A DNA stretch of 64,000 bases. Origin: Straminergon stramineum (taxonomy: Eukaryota; Streptophyta; Bryopsida; Hypnales; Calliergonaceae). This document shows positions 32,567-44,880 of the stretch, one piece after another. The first letter of the stretch is position 1. Each line of letters begins with the position of its first letter. The stretch covers positions 37,684,547 through 37,748,546 of the forward strand of contig OY987263.1 in the NCBI GenBank assembly GCA_963920665.1, in the 5' to 3' direction. A program made the position numbers and the translations under genes. Under the pieces are notes generated by a model. It had not been told where the DNA came from and made no database searches. It saw only the letters and a program-made list of their open reading frames with translations.

Positions 32567-35150
32567 GTCGAAGTCACAATACTCTTTCGATCTGTGGGGT
32601 CCGAGTTTGTTGAGATTGTCAAAGCAGCAGATGAGTTGCGTGCGAGAGTCAATGACTCAATGGAGGAGAGGTCCGAATTTTTATGGATATTCAGAAAGAT
32701 TTAGGAAATCTTTGGGTGTGATGCTCTGCTCATGTTCTACTCTTTCGTTCTGAACGACGACTTTTATGTTGTAGGTTACATATGTCAACAATCGCAACAT
32801 GAATTACACAAACGGTTGTGGTTACAGATGTCAACTTTGTGCATTTAGGTAGGGAACATATTGTGGGTTGACTCTGCCTTGGGGAGTTGCTTCTTAGTGC
32901 TGGTTGTTTTATCTCGTTCTTTATTTGTGACCTACGGATTTCCAAAAATTTCATATTTCATATTTCCTTCAATAATTATAGGTCTATCGTTCCTCTAATG
33001 TGCAACATTGTCTGTGACTGGGAGGAGATTTTGGAATTGAATTTTCTTGTGTCACCGTTTCAGCTAAGGGAAGCTTAGCGAAGATCTGTGTGGAAAGCCG
33101 TACTGGTAATTCATTCTTTTCAGTTTCGTAGAATCGGATTTTCAGTTTTACCGAATTTGGTGGTTGTTGCTTGAAACCGTGTCAAAGTGCTATCAAGGTT
33201 GCTCATATGAAGAAAACAAAGGTGGGCATCGAAACGTTGTTTTAAGCCTGGCTAGAGATGTTACTCAGGTGAGGAAACGTTTTGGTCCGTAGATATTTAA
33301 TATTCTAATGATTTGGACCAAGGCAACATCAATATACGTGTACAATATTTGTATAACATAATACACAATATACAATACGTGAATATAGTACAATATGTAG
33401 TTCTTGTATAGCTGAACTATACTTCATGAGAGTCTCATCCAGGACAATGCTTTTGGGATAATGTCCTCAATAAAGAATGAAGATGGGAACAACATTAAGA
33501 ACATGGAAGCAACATTTAGGAACGTAGTATTTGGGCGTTCTCACATTAAACGTTGCTTAGAAAATTGCTTCTTCTCATTTGCCACACTGCCATTCCCTGA
33601 AGTTGTTTATGTTCACTTGGGGCAAACATTGCTCTATTCCTACCAGTACTACAAACGTGGCTAAAAACGCTCCAAAGCCCCCCTTGTTCTAGTAGTGGAA
33701 TTTGAATACCATTCTAATTTGTTCTCTCAACTGAAACCAATGGAGTTCTTTTTTTTAATTATAGTGATAATGTCCATCGACAGGGGTTTGTTGTTTGTTT
33801 GACAGCTGTAAAGATTGGTTACTCAAACATGTAAAGTTCCCACTTGAATACCTCATATTTTTGTGATTCCTAAGAGTTTCATGAGTAACGTTCTAGAGTC
33901 TTGAGTCTTTGTAATGACGATCAGCGTGTACAGATACTGGATGACGAAGTACTACGTTCCCAAATGTTGCTATGTCTTGACAAAATCGATACTAATCAGT
34001 GGCTAGAGGTTCACTTTTATCTACCCGAATCTTATGCATGTTGACTTAATTCTTGTGCATTGGAGGGTTATTACCATAAGAACAACACGATTATTAGTAA
34101 TAATTACGTCTCAATCCTTCAATGTGTACTCCTGTTGTCATCTTCATGATTGTGCTGAAACTTGCAGGTTATGGAAACGGCACATAAGGTAGGACTCCGT
34201 TCAACGTCAAATATCATGTTCGGCCACCTTGATCGACCTCACCACTGGCCGGCAACTCTTCATCGCAGACGTTGTTTGAGTATCTTGAGTAATTGATTGG
34301 TTACTGTGCTACGAGCATCAACTGCCTGTAATTCTTTAATTTTGTTAATATGTGAAGGAATGCTGGGATCCAGGTCACGACATTTGCTTCATTTAAGGAA
34401 TCTTGCAAGGAAGACAGGTGGTTTCTCAGAGTTTGTGCCCCTTCCCTTCGCGCACATGCAGGTCTGCATGATTTCTACCACCGGTACTCCTATTATTTTG
34501 AATAAATCACTGTCCGACAGGAGGAATTTATCTTTGAAAATATTACGTTTTGAAAGAATTGGAATGCCTCAGTCTCTGGAAGTGTAAGCATTCCATTATG
34601 CAGTTGGCTTTTCAGGCACAGTGTACTTAAAATTAAAGGCCGATCTCGAAATGAACGGACCAATAAGTCGATAGTGTAGACAGATGCACTCAATATATAG
34701 CGCGACTGATCTTGCATTCCTTCCTCCCTAATATCCAGGTGCGACTCTTTTCTTCAGAGTTTGTAATCTCACCTTACACAGCCGTGCCAACCGTATCTTC
34801 AAGCTGTTATTCCCATTTCTTCAGTACATTCCTATGCATGTTGCTTGGCAACTTTTGTTCTGTTTACTGTCAAATGATAGCAGATTCAATTGCGTGATTA
34901 ATTGACTTGCATTCGCAAGCACGACTACAGTGCAGTTCATTATCCTGTTTTGAGTAGAGTTACGTTGGCAAGAAGGGTCAGCTTCTTCGTTAGGTGGGTC
35001 TCCTTGCTTGCTTGGTGTAGACTTCGAGGGTCAAGATGGGACCAGGTGGCGCTCAAGGTCTTCAAGCAACAGGTTGCAATGACATGGGAGGCATCCTTAT
35101 GAACGAGAGTCTGCATGTATCACAAGAGCTGCTAGCTGGAGCACCACATG
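32567..35150 (+). pseudogene. FO synthase pseudogene, CofH half, copy B
   Basis: This copy keeps exons that A has lost, and lacks others. Present: 32567-32655 (VEVTILFRSVGSEFVEIVKA then ADELRARVN), the linker that precedes CofH; 32775-32848 (VTYVNNRNMNYTNGCGYRCQ then LCAF), holding the radical-SAM CxxxCxxC triad as C-GYR-C-QL-C; 34168-34250 (AHKVGLRSTSNIMFGHLDRP); 34374-34461 (SRHLLHLRNLARKTGGFSEF); 34684-34738 (IARLILHSFLPNIQ); 35021-35150 (GAQGLQATGCNDMGGILMNE). The exons for SRRSVEAW through LASLPDTA are absent, replaced by unrelated sequence at about 33190-33690. A CCGG insertion destroys the donor after the FGHLD exon, and the 8- and 4-nt insertions after LMNES are shared with copy A, so the gene was broken before the block duplicated. 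Confidence 0.8.
33190..33690. other. Copy B-specific sequence inside the FO synthase pseudogene
   Basis: It replaces the 3905-4950 part of copy A. It contains an AG-bounded stretch at 33196-33270 followed by GTGAGG that looks like an exon border pair but reads into a stop, and an open 67-codon frame at 33461-33664. No family is recognised. Confidence 0.4.
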
Positions 35151-37218
35151 GTAACTTGGTCGTTTGGGTCTACTGCTTGAATGCCCTGCTTGTCCTGTAG
35201 GGTTTATATTGACCTGCAGTGAAGCCTCAGCTATCGCCACCCTTCCATCACAATGCAGCACATCCACGTCTCCCAAAGTTGCAACTTGTAGTACACATGA
35301 CCATTCCAAGGGGTATCTCACTGTTGGTCCCAAGCTTGGAGACGTTTTTCATCGACCAGGCAATTAAATACTACGAACTATTTGATTTATATGTAAGAAT
35401 ATTGGTCATGTAATAGGGTCCGCAACCAGCATATATACCGATTTCACTTCCCATACTCCAAGGTGCAATCATAGAGTGAAAAATATGCTCCACATCCAAC
35501 ACGGTCAGAAGCATCTGGAAGAAAAATGGCAACAGATTGGCTTGCAGGCGAAGAGCTTTCCTCCTTAAGCTTATGAGATGGAAAGTTTGATAGTGTCCAC
35601 TGGTAAGATACCTAGCTCATCTGTCAGTGCACAACTTAAATTTAAACGGAGATGCTCGTGTGCAGCAATTGAAAGACTTCGGGCCTTCCCGGCTCTTCCA
35701 CTTCCATGAAGAAGGAATTCGATCATCGGACTTAGGCTTCAACAGTGGGAAGGAGAGGAGGACATCTGTCCATGCCATGCGGGGCTTACGAAGCGGTTCT
35801 GAGGTGGGCACACATGAATTTCCCTGTGGTTTATTTCCACTAATTTGACTGGTGGACGAGCTTTTGTGCAGCAGCACTGAATCACTAAGATGAACTTACG
35901 TCTTGTTGTACTGTTTTGTTCCTAACAAACTCGACTAGACAGTACTGTAGCTAGGATTCTGTTGTTTAGGTGACTACTTAAGTCTTAAGCAAATGCCATG
36001 TGCCATACAATTTACTGCCTGCTGTAATGATGTTGGAGCATTCAGCCGGAAGCCGAGTTCTGGTTCATTTAACCCTGGAACGACGCGGGGGTGCTCTTGG
36101 TTTCTGCTGTATTCGAATCTCTGTACTTCTTAAAAAAGAAAGGCCTTCAATGAGGGCTGGCTCATGCCTAAGAAGACTCTGCATGTCCCCACCTCCCTTC
36201 ATAAAAATAGTAGATGAAGAATTGCTTCTCTGTCCACTACAAAGATATCCTAAGTCATTCATCGGATAATTTCAGTCCTCACCGTCATTATAGGGTTAAG
36301 ATGAAATTGGATGGTCGTGTGGAACATTTCTTTTTTTCTTTCATCTTTTGATGCAATGAAAGAGCCCCAATTTTTTCTAGTGGATCAAACTTCTTTTTGG
36401 CCGAAAATGAAGTTCTTTGGAGATTTGTCCCTAGTTTAGCTTCCACCAATGAAAACTCAAGAACATGTAGACATATTGGACAAGTCATTGTATAATCAAT
36501 ATGTAGGTTTTTTAAAGCTCTTTTTCCAATTGTGAGTGTTGCATTGCAATTGGGGCATTGTAGATTGTCGGTGTATTTACTTTACTTCTTTTAATCCCTG
36601 AGTGCTCCGCCATCCATTTTTTTAACGATGGATTGGATGAAAGTCATCCTCATTTGTGGAGATACTTTATCAAGTTGTTGTCCCATTTGAGGGTTGGATT
36701 TGGTGTTACTAGAGTACATATTTTTCTAAAATTACAAATGTGCAAGGATGTCAAGTGGTCAAATTGCATTGACTTTAGTTCAAAACTTGATTTGCCAAAA
36801 TGAGGTCATAGATATTAAGAACCCAAAAATTTCAAAAAATCACCATGTGACGAGAACCTCATTTCAAATCTATTCCAACCATTTTTACTCAAAAAATGAT
36901 AACATTTTGTGAATTGTGAAGGAATTTTGAAATTTTTCTTTTAAAATTTAGAAAAAAAGATTGGTGATAGCACTGGTGAATCTAACCGTATAGATGGAAT
37001 CTAAAAATCAAAATCCACAACTTTTATTTGTATGTCAATTGCAAAATATGCTTCCAAATAGCACTTTATAATGATTTTTCTCAAATCGTCATATCTGGAG
37101 ATGATTCTGGACGTTTAGGGGTTCATCACCCACATGCTTTTTCATTTTTTGAAAGAAATGAATCGAATCCCATTGCCAAAGGGTGAAATACAAAACCACC
37201 AGCCACTTATTTTACCCA

Positions 37219-37408
37219 CAACGGATATTTCGTTAAAACGGCGATATTCCACAAACTTGGCACTTTGAGGTTCAGACTTCAGACCGCGCGGTCTGAAATG
37301 TATACCCCTCCTAGATTTCAGACGGTGTGGTCTGAAATCTACACCAGTCCTAGAAAATAAATGGAAAAATGGCGTATGAATACCGCCATTTTAACGAAAT
37401 ATCTGTTG
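37219..37408. mobile_element. Fold-back element with GC-rich palindromic core (copy B)
   Basis: Same as 8409-8598. Here the left arm reads CGTTAAAACGG, which pairs better with the right arm than the copy A version (CGTTCAAACGG). The 20-bp palindrome TTCAGACCGCGCGGTCTGAA is at 37278-37297. Confidence 0.55.
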
Positions 37409-37734
37409 CACATGTTTGCAAATGATTACGTACTGTGTCCCTTTTCTGTCAAGGTGACGAACTGCACAGGTCATTGCCACCTTTTGTTTCTTATTACCTC
37501 ATTAGTTAGTGCACAGTACAGATGCACACTCATCAATTCACTACAGAATGGGCCCATACAACACTAAAATTCAATTCTTTTCCAAATTCTATTGGTCATA
37601 ATCCTGCAACCAGGTGTGACTCAAAAAGCCAATTTCAAAAGATCAGGTTGAATGTGGAATCTCATGCCGCATTTCTCTTGTCCGCTGGCATGGAAATATC
37701 AACGTTATTTCTACGAGAGTTCGTGCACCCTCGC

Positions 37735-37741
37735 TATATAA
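37735..37741 (+). promoter_or_regulatory. Candidate TATA box, P450 copy 2
   Basis: TATATAA lies 478 bp upstream of the ATG at 38219, in the same context as at 8921. It is the best candidate core promoter for the only intact P450 of the window. Confidence 0.45.
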
Positions 37742-38218
37742 TGGGAGTGAAAATGCAAGTGCCATTAGCAAGTCTTCCTTTTTTGGAGCCCTTTGCGTTA
37801 GATTGACTGAAGTCCTGTGACTGAATTCTGAGTACTTCTGGAACATCACTTGCTCGATCACTTGCTTTCAAATTGTGCCATTCCTCACCATCAATCTTTC
37901 ATCTCGGCCACGGTGACCATGATGATGCCTTCAGGGGCTTGGAGTGTATGCTTCTCTTCTCTGCTTTCCAAACAAATGAATCTTATGCAGGTTCTCCCTC
38001 CTGAGTGATGACATCCGTGTAGTCTCAAAATGTTATCTCAAAGTCGTTACGTACTGTGCTCCACAGATTGCATGTGCAGATCGATATCAGTGAAATCTCA
38101 AAAGTTTGCTCAAGCTACGTCTGCACTACACGCAATAGCATATGAATGTGTGGATATCAGTGGAGTCTGAATGAAAATGTTTGCTCAAATTAGCTACTGA
38201 TTGTGCACAACCACGTGA

Positions 38219-41010
38219 ATGTGCCAATGTGTCGATGGTGCTGTGCAGGTTGTGAGTGCAGTGGTGCTTGGCATTCTTCTGCTTGCCAAGTTCATCACAG
38301 GCAGGAAATACAAGAATTTGCCTCCAGGCCCACGGGGGCTCCCCATCATCGGTTCGTTGCACTTGTTGGGCAAATTCCCACAGCAGGATTTGACTAAACT
38401 GGCTGAGACTTACGGACCGCTGATGTCCCTATGGTTGGGGCCAAGGTTATTTGTGGTGGCTACCTCCCCTGCGGCAGCGGAGGAGATTCTCAAGACTCAA
38501 GGCTCCAATTTCGCTAACCGAATTGCAACTTCTTTTGCAGATGTGATTCTTCCTGGAGGTACAGACTGAGTTGCCTCCTCTTCCTCCCCTTGAGAACTAG
38601 ATTCTTGAATATAATAAGAAAGTATAGCCTCATTATGAGAAGTGACATGCAAGCCATGGTGGTGGTCAGGGTTTGAGGGATGTCATTTCGATAACAAGGC
38701 TCCATTTTCATGTTGTTGGATATAACTTCAAGGAGCAGGCAAAAAGCAGGAAATCGTAATGCTAGACCAACCCAAAGTTTTGGAAAATGACATGCCTCTC
38801 CTTATTTATTGATTGATTTCTATTTGTACAAATTGAGTTTGGTTGAGGTTCTGGAGGTGGTGTTTGGATCATTGTATTCTGTCTTCAAGTATGGAAGAGG
38901 TAGAAGCTTGAGTGCCTAGAATGCTCAAGATGGTTAGTAGTAGAATGGTGGAGATCTAGAAAATTAAGATATATATGAGCACTTATAATCAACACTAATG
39001 ACAATTGAGCATAGTTCATATTTTTTTAAATGAACTATTTTTATTAGATCTCATTGGCAACTATAAGAGGATTCCAATGCACTCTAGTATGCATTGTATG
39101 GACAATGTATGAATAAATTATGAATTTTCAAGATAATGTCTCTAGGTTTACCAAAAAGCCAAGAGTAGGCTTTCATAGACTTTCATGTTCTAATAGCATA
39201 CATCAATACATCTTGAGTAATCAATATCTAGTTTTCTTATACAATTCTTGATTCAAATGTAGGTTTCAAATTTTTGGTAATGTTGATACACGATGTACAT
39301 ACCTTAGTGCCATTTCAACTATGTCTACCAATATTTCCAATCTAAAATACTTCTAGTTTGTAGAGCTCTAGGCATTTGAAAGTCCTTCATTTTTGAACTT
39401 GAATTGAAAGTCATTTCAATTTAGTCAATTCATATTTTGTAGTTTGAAGTTTATTATTTTAACAATTGTAACCATCTTTTTAAATCAGATATAGCCTTTA
39501 CATTAGAGTCACCTTTAAGGTTGCACTTGAAGAAGATACTACACTTACAACTCAGCACCAACAAACAATTGCAAGTAGCAACAAATATGCGAACAGAAGA
39601 AATTGTTCATGTCATGCATGTGATTCCTCAAGATGGTGCCATAGCGGTATCTGTGAGAAGTCACATAGAAGTGGCCATAACTAACATCATATCACGTGCA
39701 ATTCTCAAAAGGCGTTTCATGGCAATTGCTTCAAGCAATATTGATGATGAGCAAGAATGCGAGCAAGTGAGAAATTTTAGAAAGATTTTGGTGGATATGA
39801 CCAAGTATTCACAAGTTATAAATCCAGGAGACTTCATCCCTATATTCAAATGGATGGACGTCTTCGGGCTCGAAAGCCAAATGCGAGAGTTGAGAAAGAG
39901 AATGGATGCTTTCATGTCCCCAATCATATCTGAGCATGTTGAGCAACGGAAGAGTGGTTCTATTTTTGTCAAGGATATGGCAGATGTCCTTTTAGACCAA
40001 ATGGAGGATGAGACATTACAATTTGACATCACTGATGTCAATGTCAAGAGTACTTTGTGGGTAAGAGTGCAATTCCTTTTCTTTAAGTAGAGACACATGA
40101 GAGCTTGTATATTTTGTTTCTTGTAATTCAAAGACTTCACCACTTAAATTTTTGAAGTTAAGAAGTGAAAGATAGTCACATAGGGATCATTTGAAGGTAA
40201 TTTTAGGTTGAGGTTGATGATTTGATTGTTAGAAAATTAGAAGATGAAATGTACACACTAAGGTTACTATTTTCTTATGAAAGTTTTCAAATTACATTGT
40301 TGATCTCCATTCTTCAAGTTTGTCTTGTGACAAAGTTTTAAATAATGCACTTTAATTTTTTCTTCTCTTTTCAATCCCAGGATGCTTTTGTAGCAAGTAT
40401 AAACTCAACTACCGATACAATAGAATGGGCAATTGCAGAATGCATTCGCAATCCCAATGTGTTGAAGAAGGTGCAAGAAGAACTTGACATTTTTGTAGGC
40501 AAGTCTCGAAGAGTGGAAGATGCAGACATTCCTAACCTCAAGTATTTACAAGCCGTCATCAAAGAAAACTTTCGTCTCCACCCAATAGTCCCGTTGTTAT
40601 TTCCTCATTTGAGTGAAGAACCGTGCAAGGTTTTGGGGTATGACATTCCAGGAAAAACACCGGTTTTTATAAATGTTGGAGCAATTGCTCAAGATCCAAA
40701 GACATGGGAGGATCCTATGACTTTCAAGCCTGAAAGATTTTTGGATGGGATGCCTCATGCTCATATGCATGTAGAAGGCCAAAATTTTGAATTGCTACCA
40801 TTTGGAGCTGGGCGGAGACAATGTCCAGGTATCATGTTAGCTTCAACATTGGTTCATATTATGGTTGCAACTTTTATGCAATCTTTTGATTGGTCTCTTC
40901 CTAATGGTTTGCAACCTATGGATTTAGATATGTCAGAAGTTGAAGGGGTTTCACATGTGTTAGCTCACCCTTTGATTGCCATTCCAAAGGCTCGTCTATC
41001 TTTTCTTTAA
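38219..41010 (+). CDS. Cytochrome P450, A-type (CYP71 clan), intact copy
   Basis: Heme-thiolate enzyme, probably anchored in the ER. Exons 38219-38558, 39489-40060 and 40381-41010 (introns phase 1 and 0, GT-AG) give 513 residues, a normal length. The ATG is the first in frame, preceded directly by an in-frame TGA. Residues 9-25 form a membrane anchor; then LPPGPRGLP hinge; ExxR at 366-369 (KENFR); FKPERF at 420-425; heme loop FGAGRRQCPG with ligand Cys 452. Two canonical features are missing: the I-helix AGx(D/E)T reads ASINS (309-313), replacing both acid and alcohol, and the C-helix WxxxR is RxxxK (124-128). It may thus not be an ordinary oxygen-activating monooxygenase. Substrate cannot be told. 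An AATAAA lies 84 bp after the stop. Copies 0, 1 and 3 nearby are broken. Confidence 0.85.
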
Positions 41011-42648
41011 ATTGATGCCTTTGAAATATCTATTTATGTATAGGGATATCATATGCAACTTGTTTACAAGTATCACACTTTGTATAGATATGCAATAAAT
41101 AGCATTTCATGATTATGCAATGATCATCTTCTTTTTAAGGCCATTACAATGTGAAATTGCTTTTTATTCATATTTATGCATAACTATATATATACTTATA
41201 TGAGAAATATTTGGAATTTCAATATTTCAATTTTTGGAATCATCATTTTAACAATGTGGAATTACAAATATACACTCATATGCATATTCATAAGTATATT
41301 TGCATTTTTTTCCAAATATATCAAATTTTTATTTGTGTGTGTGTGTTTGTATAGATGTATAGATGTATAGGTGAGAGTGTAACTACAAAAAGGACAATTG
41401 CCCACAATTTGCCTACATTATACTACTTCCAAATTATTGTCATGGACATACAACACATAGTATTATATGTGCACCCATAATTGTTACTACTTGTCAATCC
41501 CAAAAGAAGATGACTTCAATAGATATGCAAGTTGTTGACCTTTCAATGAAGTGGTCCATTGAAATGCAAAAGGAGATTTTGGAAGTGGATAGATAGCGGC
41601 AAATTTTTACTCAAGACAATTTTTATAAAATAAAAATAGATACTTGTGACCAAGTTACAAAATCAACAATTTTTCTTCCCTAAATCTTAAACCCTCTAAA
41701 TATGAAAACCTAGAGTTGATTTTGATTACACCTATTTCCAACGGTGCTAGTATGTGAGTCCAAGAATGCAAGCTTGTATGCATTAAGCCTACATTATAAA
41801 TACCTACAATATAGATATAGATAATATACCACACACTATAGAAGGTGTATGTATCATAAAATCCCTATTATATGGATATTTGTAATATATATACCCTATA
41901 ATCATAGATAGTTTCAATAATACATACACCTATAACATAGGTGTATAGTATTATAGGCTCATGGGCTCACACTCCTAAGCTCACATAATAGCAACCCTCA
42001 ACCTATTTCTAGCCATTGGAGGAGATTTTGGGAAATAAGGGGCCATTTCAGGCTTGTTCCCCATGTTGTTCCTACAATAGTGAGGGCAAGCTAATTGTTG
42101 TTAGCCATCATAAATACTATAATAAAAAAATAAAAATAAAAGATTTTTTTGGTCCTAAAATTGAAAGAAAAGTCAAAATAAGTTGTTTTTTTCAAAAAAT
42201 AAATATAAATAAATTCTGTTGTGGCCATTGCTTAACCACATTAGCATTGCTGCAGTGGTGCATTTCATTGAGTTCCCCACCACTGGGAACTTGTAGTCTT
42301 CTATTTGGTCCAAATCTTATTTAATGACTTTGAAAAGTTATTTGAATTCCAACAAGATCTAACAAAAATTAGACTTTGAAAATGGGAACCATGCCAAAGT
42401 GTATAGTAAGACAACCACCAAATTGCCATTGTGGCAACCCTAATAGATGAGTAGTAGTGATTTTTTTTTTGCTGAGGCGTACCCCCTCCTAGAATGCAAG
42501 TAGGTCAAACAAATTCTTCAATTGTAATCATCCATTCTTCATTCATCCACAATATTACTTAAGAATAGTAAAATACATCCAAACATTGTTGAATTCTATA
42601 CTTCTTGGAGAGAATTTTGGAAATTTCATCCACATTTTTCCCTTTTTG
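41011..42648. other. Gene-free AT-rich spacer
   Basis: The first 400 bases are the P450 3' flank, with a GTGTGTGTGTG run near 41336. The remainder has no recognisable gene; open frames at 42016-42324 and similar are isolated and low in complexity. Confidence 0.5.
41094..41099 (+). terminator. Candidate polyadenylation signal, P450 copy 2
   Basis: AATAAA in TGCAATAAATAGCATT, 84 bp after the stop. The same signal with the same flanks follows dead copies 0 and 3; in copy 1 the matching place reads GATAAATG. Confidence 0.5.
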
Positions 42649-43290
42649 GGGTGATTGCAAGAAACACTTATACTATTTTATATCACACTTTGTGAGCTAA
42701 TTTGTATAATTTTAGCTATAAAATTTTGCATTTGGGCTACAAATGATTCAAGATTCATAGGTCAAGTACTCATATATGTTATACACATTAGTTATTTTTG
42801 TTGCATTTTTCAAAATTATTTTACTATCCAAAAATAGCCCACAATTTTTCTCACATTTGTCAATTTGGGGTGGGGGTGGGGGGGAGTATTATTTAGAACC
42901 CCCAAAAAACAAATTTGGAAGGGACAATCTTCAATTAAACTTGTAGGCTTGTATCTATTATTCAAAAGAACTCTAAAAATAATTAATTGGATGTTGTATA
43001 GAAGTCCATAAAGTGAGTTGTTTTTTCCTTGTATTTCAAAACATGTAAAATATTATCTTAGTGATTCTTTTGGTGAATCACACTTTCCATAGAGTTCCTA
43101 CTAACGGCCAATTTAAATTAAATTTTTTTTTCCTATTTTTACCAATTAAAACATCAAAATATCTATTTTCTTCAGATTTTGCACTTTTTTTAGTTCTTTT
43201 ACTTAATGAATTTTTCTATGCTTCATCTTTCTAGGGTACAATCTTCTTCAAAGTGTATACATTGGCTATATTTTTAAAAATTCGTTTAAA
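42649..43290. mobile_element. Truncated GGGTGATTGC-family MITE
   Basis: Starts GGGTGATTGCAAGAAACACT and follows the course of the element at 1062-1783 (TAACTTTTGTG-type text, ACTATCCAAAAATAG, then the GTGAATCAC region), but the right terminus is missing; homology fades near 43290. Confidence 0.65.
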
Positions 43291-43365
43291 ATTTTCTTTT
43301 TTGAAGATTACAAAAACTAGGCATGAGTATTATTTGCCAACATGAGGTCATAGATTTTAAGAACA

Positions 43366-44112
43366 AGGTGATTGCAAGAAACACTTGTCCTATTTTTTGT
43401 CTTCTTGTCCTTGGATGGGTGGTTTTCTACTCATAACTTTTGCACAATTTGTCAATTTGGCTTGAAATTTCGACTGAAGGTACATGTGGTAGTTTTGGAC
43501 ATTGAGTTTTTTTTCAAAAAATTTCAAAATTATTTTACTATTTTTAAATTGCTCCCGATTGGATGTCAATTTTGGCCATATTGGAGGGTTCTAGTCCTAT
43601 TTTTTAACCCAAAATAAAAAATTTGAAGCCATAAATTAGACATATTGGAAGTCTACCAACATTACAAGGACAAACAATGAGTTTTTATGAAAATAGAAAC
43701 ATGTCGGTTGTACATATGGGATCAAAGTGAACTTCCTTTGGGTGAAGGCTACAAAGATATATAACATTTCCTACATGAATCTTTTTGTGCAATGCAAACA
43801 CAATTATCTCTAATAAAATGGCTTTTTTTTTTAAAATTTGAATTTTTTTGAATTACTAAACATGAAAAGGTCCCTAGACCCTTATTTTGTTATTTTTTGC
43901 TCCCACTAGCTTTTGTAATACTCCACAGTAGTCTACAATATTAAATAGTACTCAATTGATGATAAAAATTTGTAGGTGCCTTGAATTGACACTTTAGATT
44001 TGCCAACATGCTTTTGATACACAATATTCATAGTTATGTATAGTACTATGAGTAATATGGCCAAAAATTGTGTTTTTGATTAAAAAATGTGAAGTATTTC
44101 TTACAATCACCC
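43366..44112. mobile_element. GGGTGATTGC-family MITE, subfamily 2, inserted in a dispersed repeat
   Basis: Ends AGGTGATTGCAAGAAACACT and ATTTCTTACAATCACCC. AACA flanks both sides (43362-43365, 44113-44116). The repeat copy at 8000-8020 runs TTAAGAACCCAAAAAT without an insertion, giving a second occupied/empty pair for this family and again a 4-bp duplication. The inside is related, in opposite orientation, to 48811-49536. Confidence 0.85.
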
Positions 44113-44880
44113 AACACAAAAATCTCAAAAAATCACTGTGGAAAGAGAACATCATTTCAAATACATTCCAACAAATTTTAGTCAAAAAATGATAATATTT
44201 GTAATCGAATTTGAAAAGCTTGTAATCGAATTTTGAAGGAATAGTGAATTTATTTTTTCAAAATTTATAAAAAAATAATATGTAGGTGATTACAATGGTG
44301 AATCTAACTGCACAAATGGAATCTACAACTCAAAATCTACCACTTTTATTTGTATATCAATTCCAAAATATGTTTTCAAATAGCATTTTATAACAATTTT
44401 CTCAAAATAATTGACAATTCTAGAAATGAAGTCGGACATTGATTTAGGGGATATACTGTCGCGAGCCGTAATCTTAGAAGTCACCATGTTAGTATTAAAG
44501 AGTGTATAACTACATAGGATTTTTCAAAATTTCTAATAGACAAAAAAAGATTAGAACACTCTTAGCCTAAACAACTCATTAAGACTAAGAAGATACTCTA
44601 GGTAATTCGTAACGGGATCCAGGATAGATTTGGAACTCGGAAACCCGAATAGCGACAACCTATTGACTAGACTTCCGGCCTAGGAAAATAGGGACCCGTT
44701 ACGGGTAAACAGTCTACTTTATGAACGGTCGGTAATTTGACGGGTACTAACCCCGCCACTCTCATTTGTTCTTCCTATTTCTTCTACAACTGTTTTGTGC
44801 GTGTGTAGTTGAGTGAAAGAGTGGTGAGTTAGTGATCAGGTGAGAAGCTATCGTGTGTTCAGATTTCAGAGTAGTTTGAG

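Larger units (their letters stand above)
34490..38560 (+). repeat. Recent segmental duplicate of 5690-9745
   Basis: About 4.07 kb, mostly non-coding, match 5690-9745 with only scattered single-base changes and a few short indels (offset 28810, later 28815). The duplicate takes in the 3' exons of the FO synthase pseudogene, the spacer, the 370-bp repeat, the fold-back with the palindromic core, the TATA box and P450 exon 1. Sequence on either side is much more diverged, so either the duplication was patchy or this part has been homogenised by gene conversion. Confidence 0.9.
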
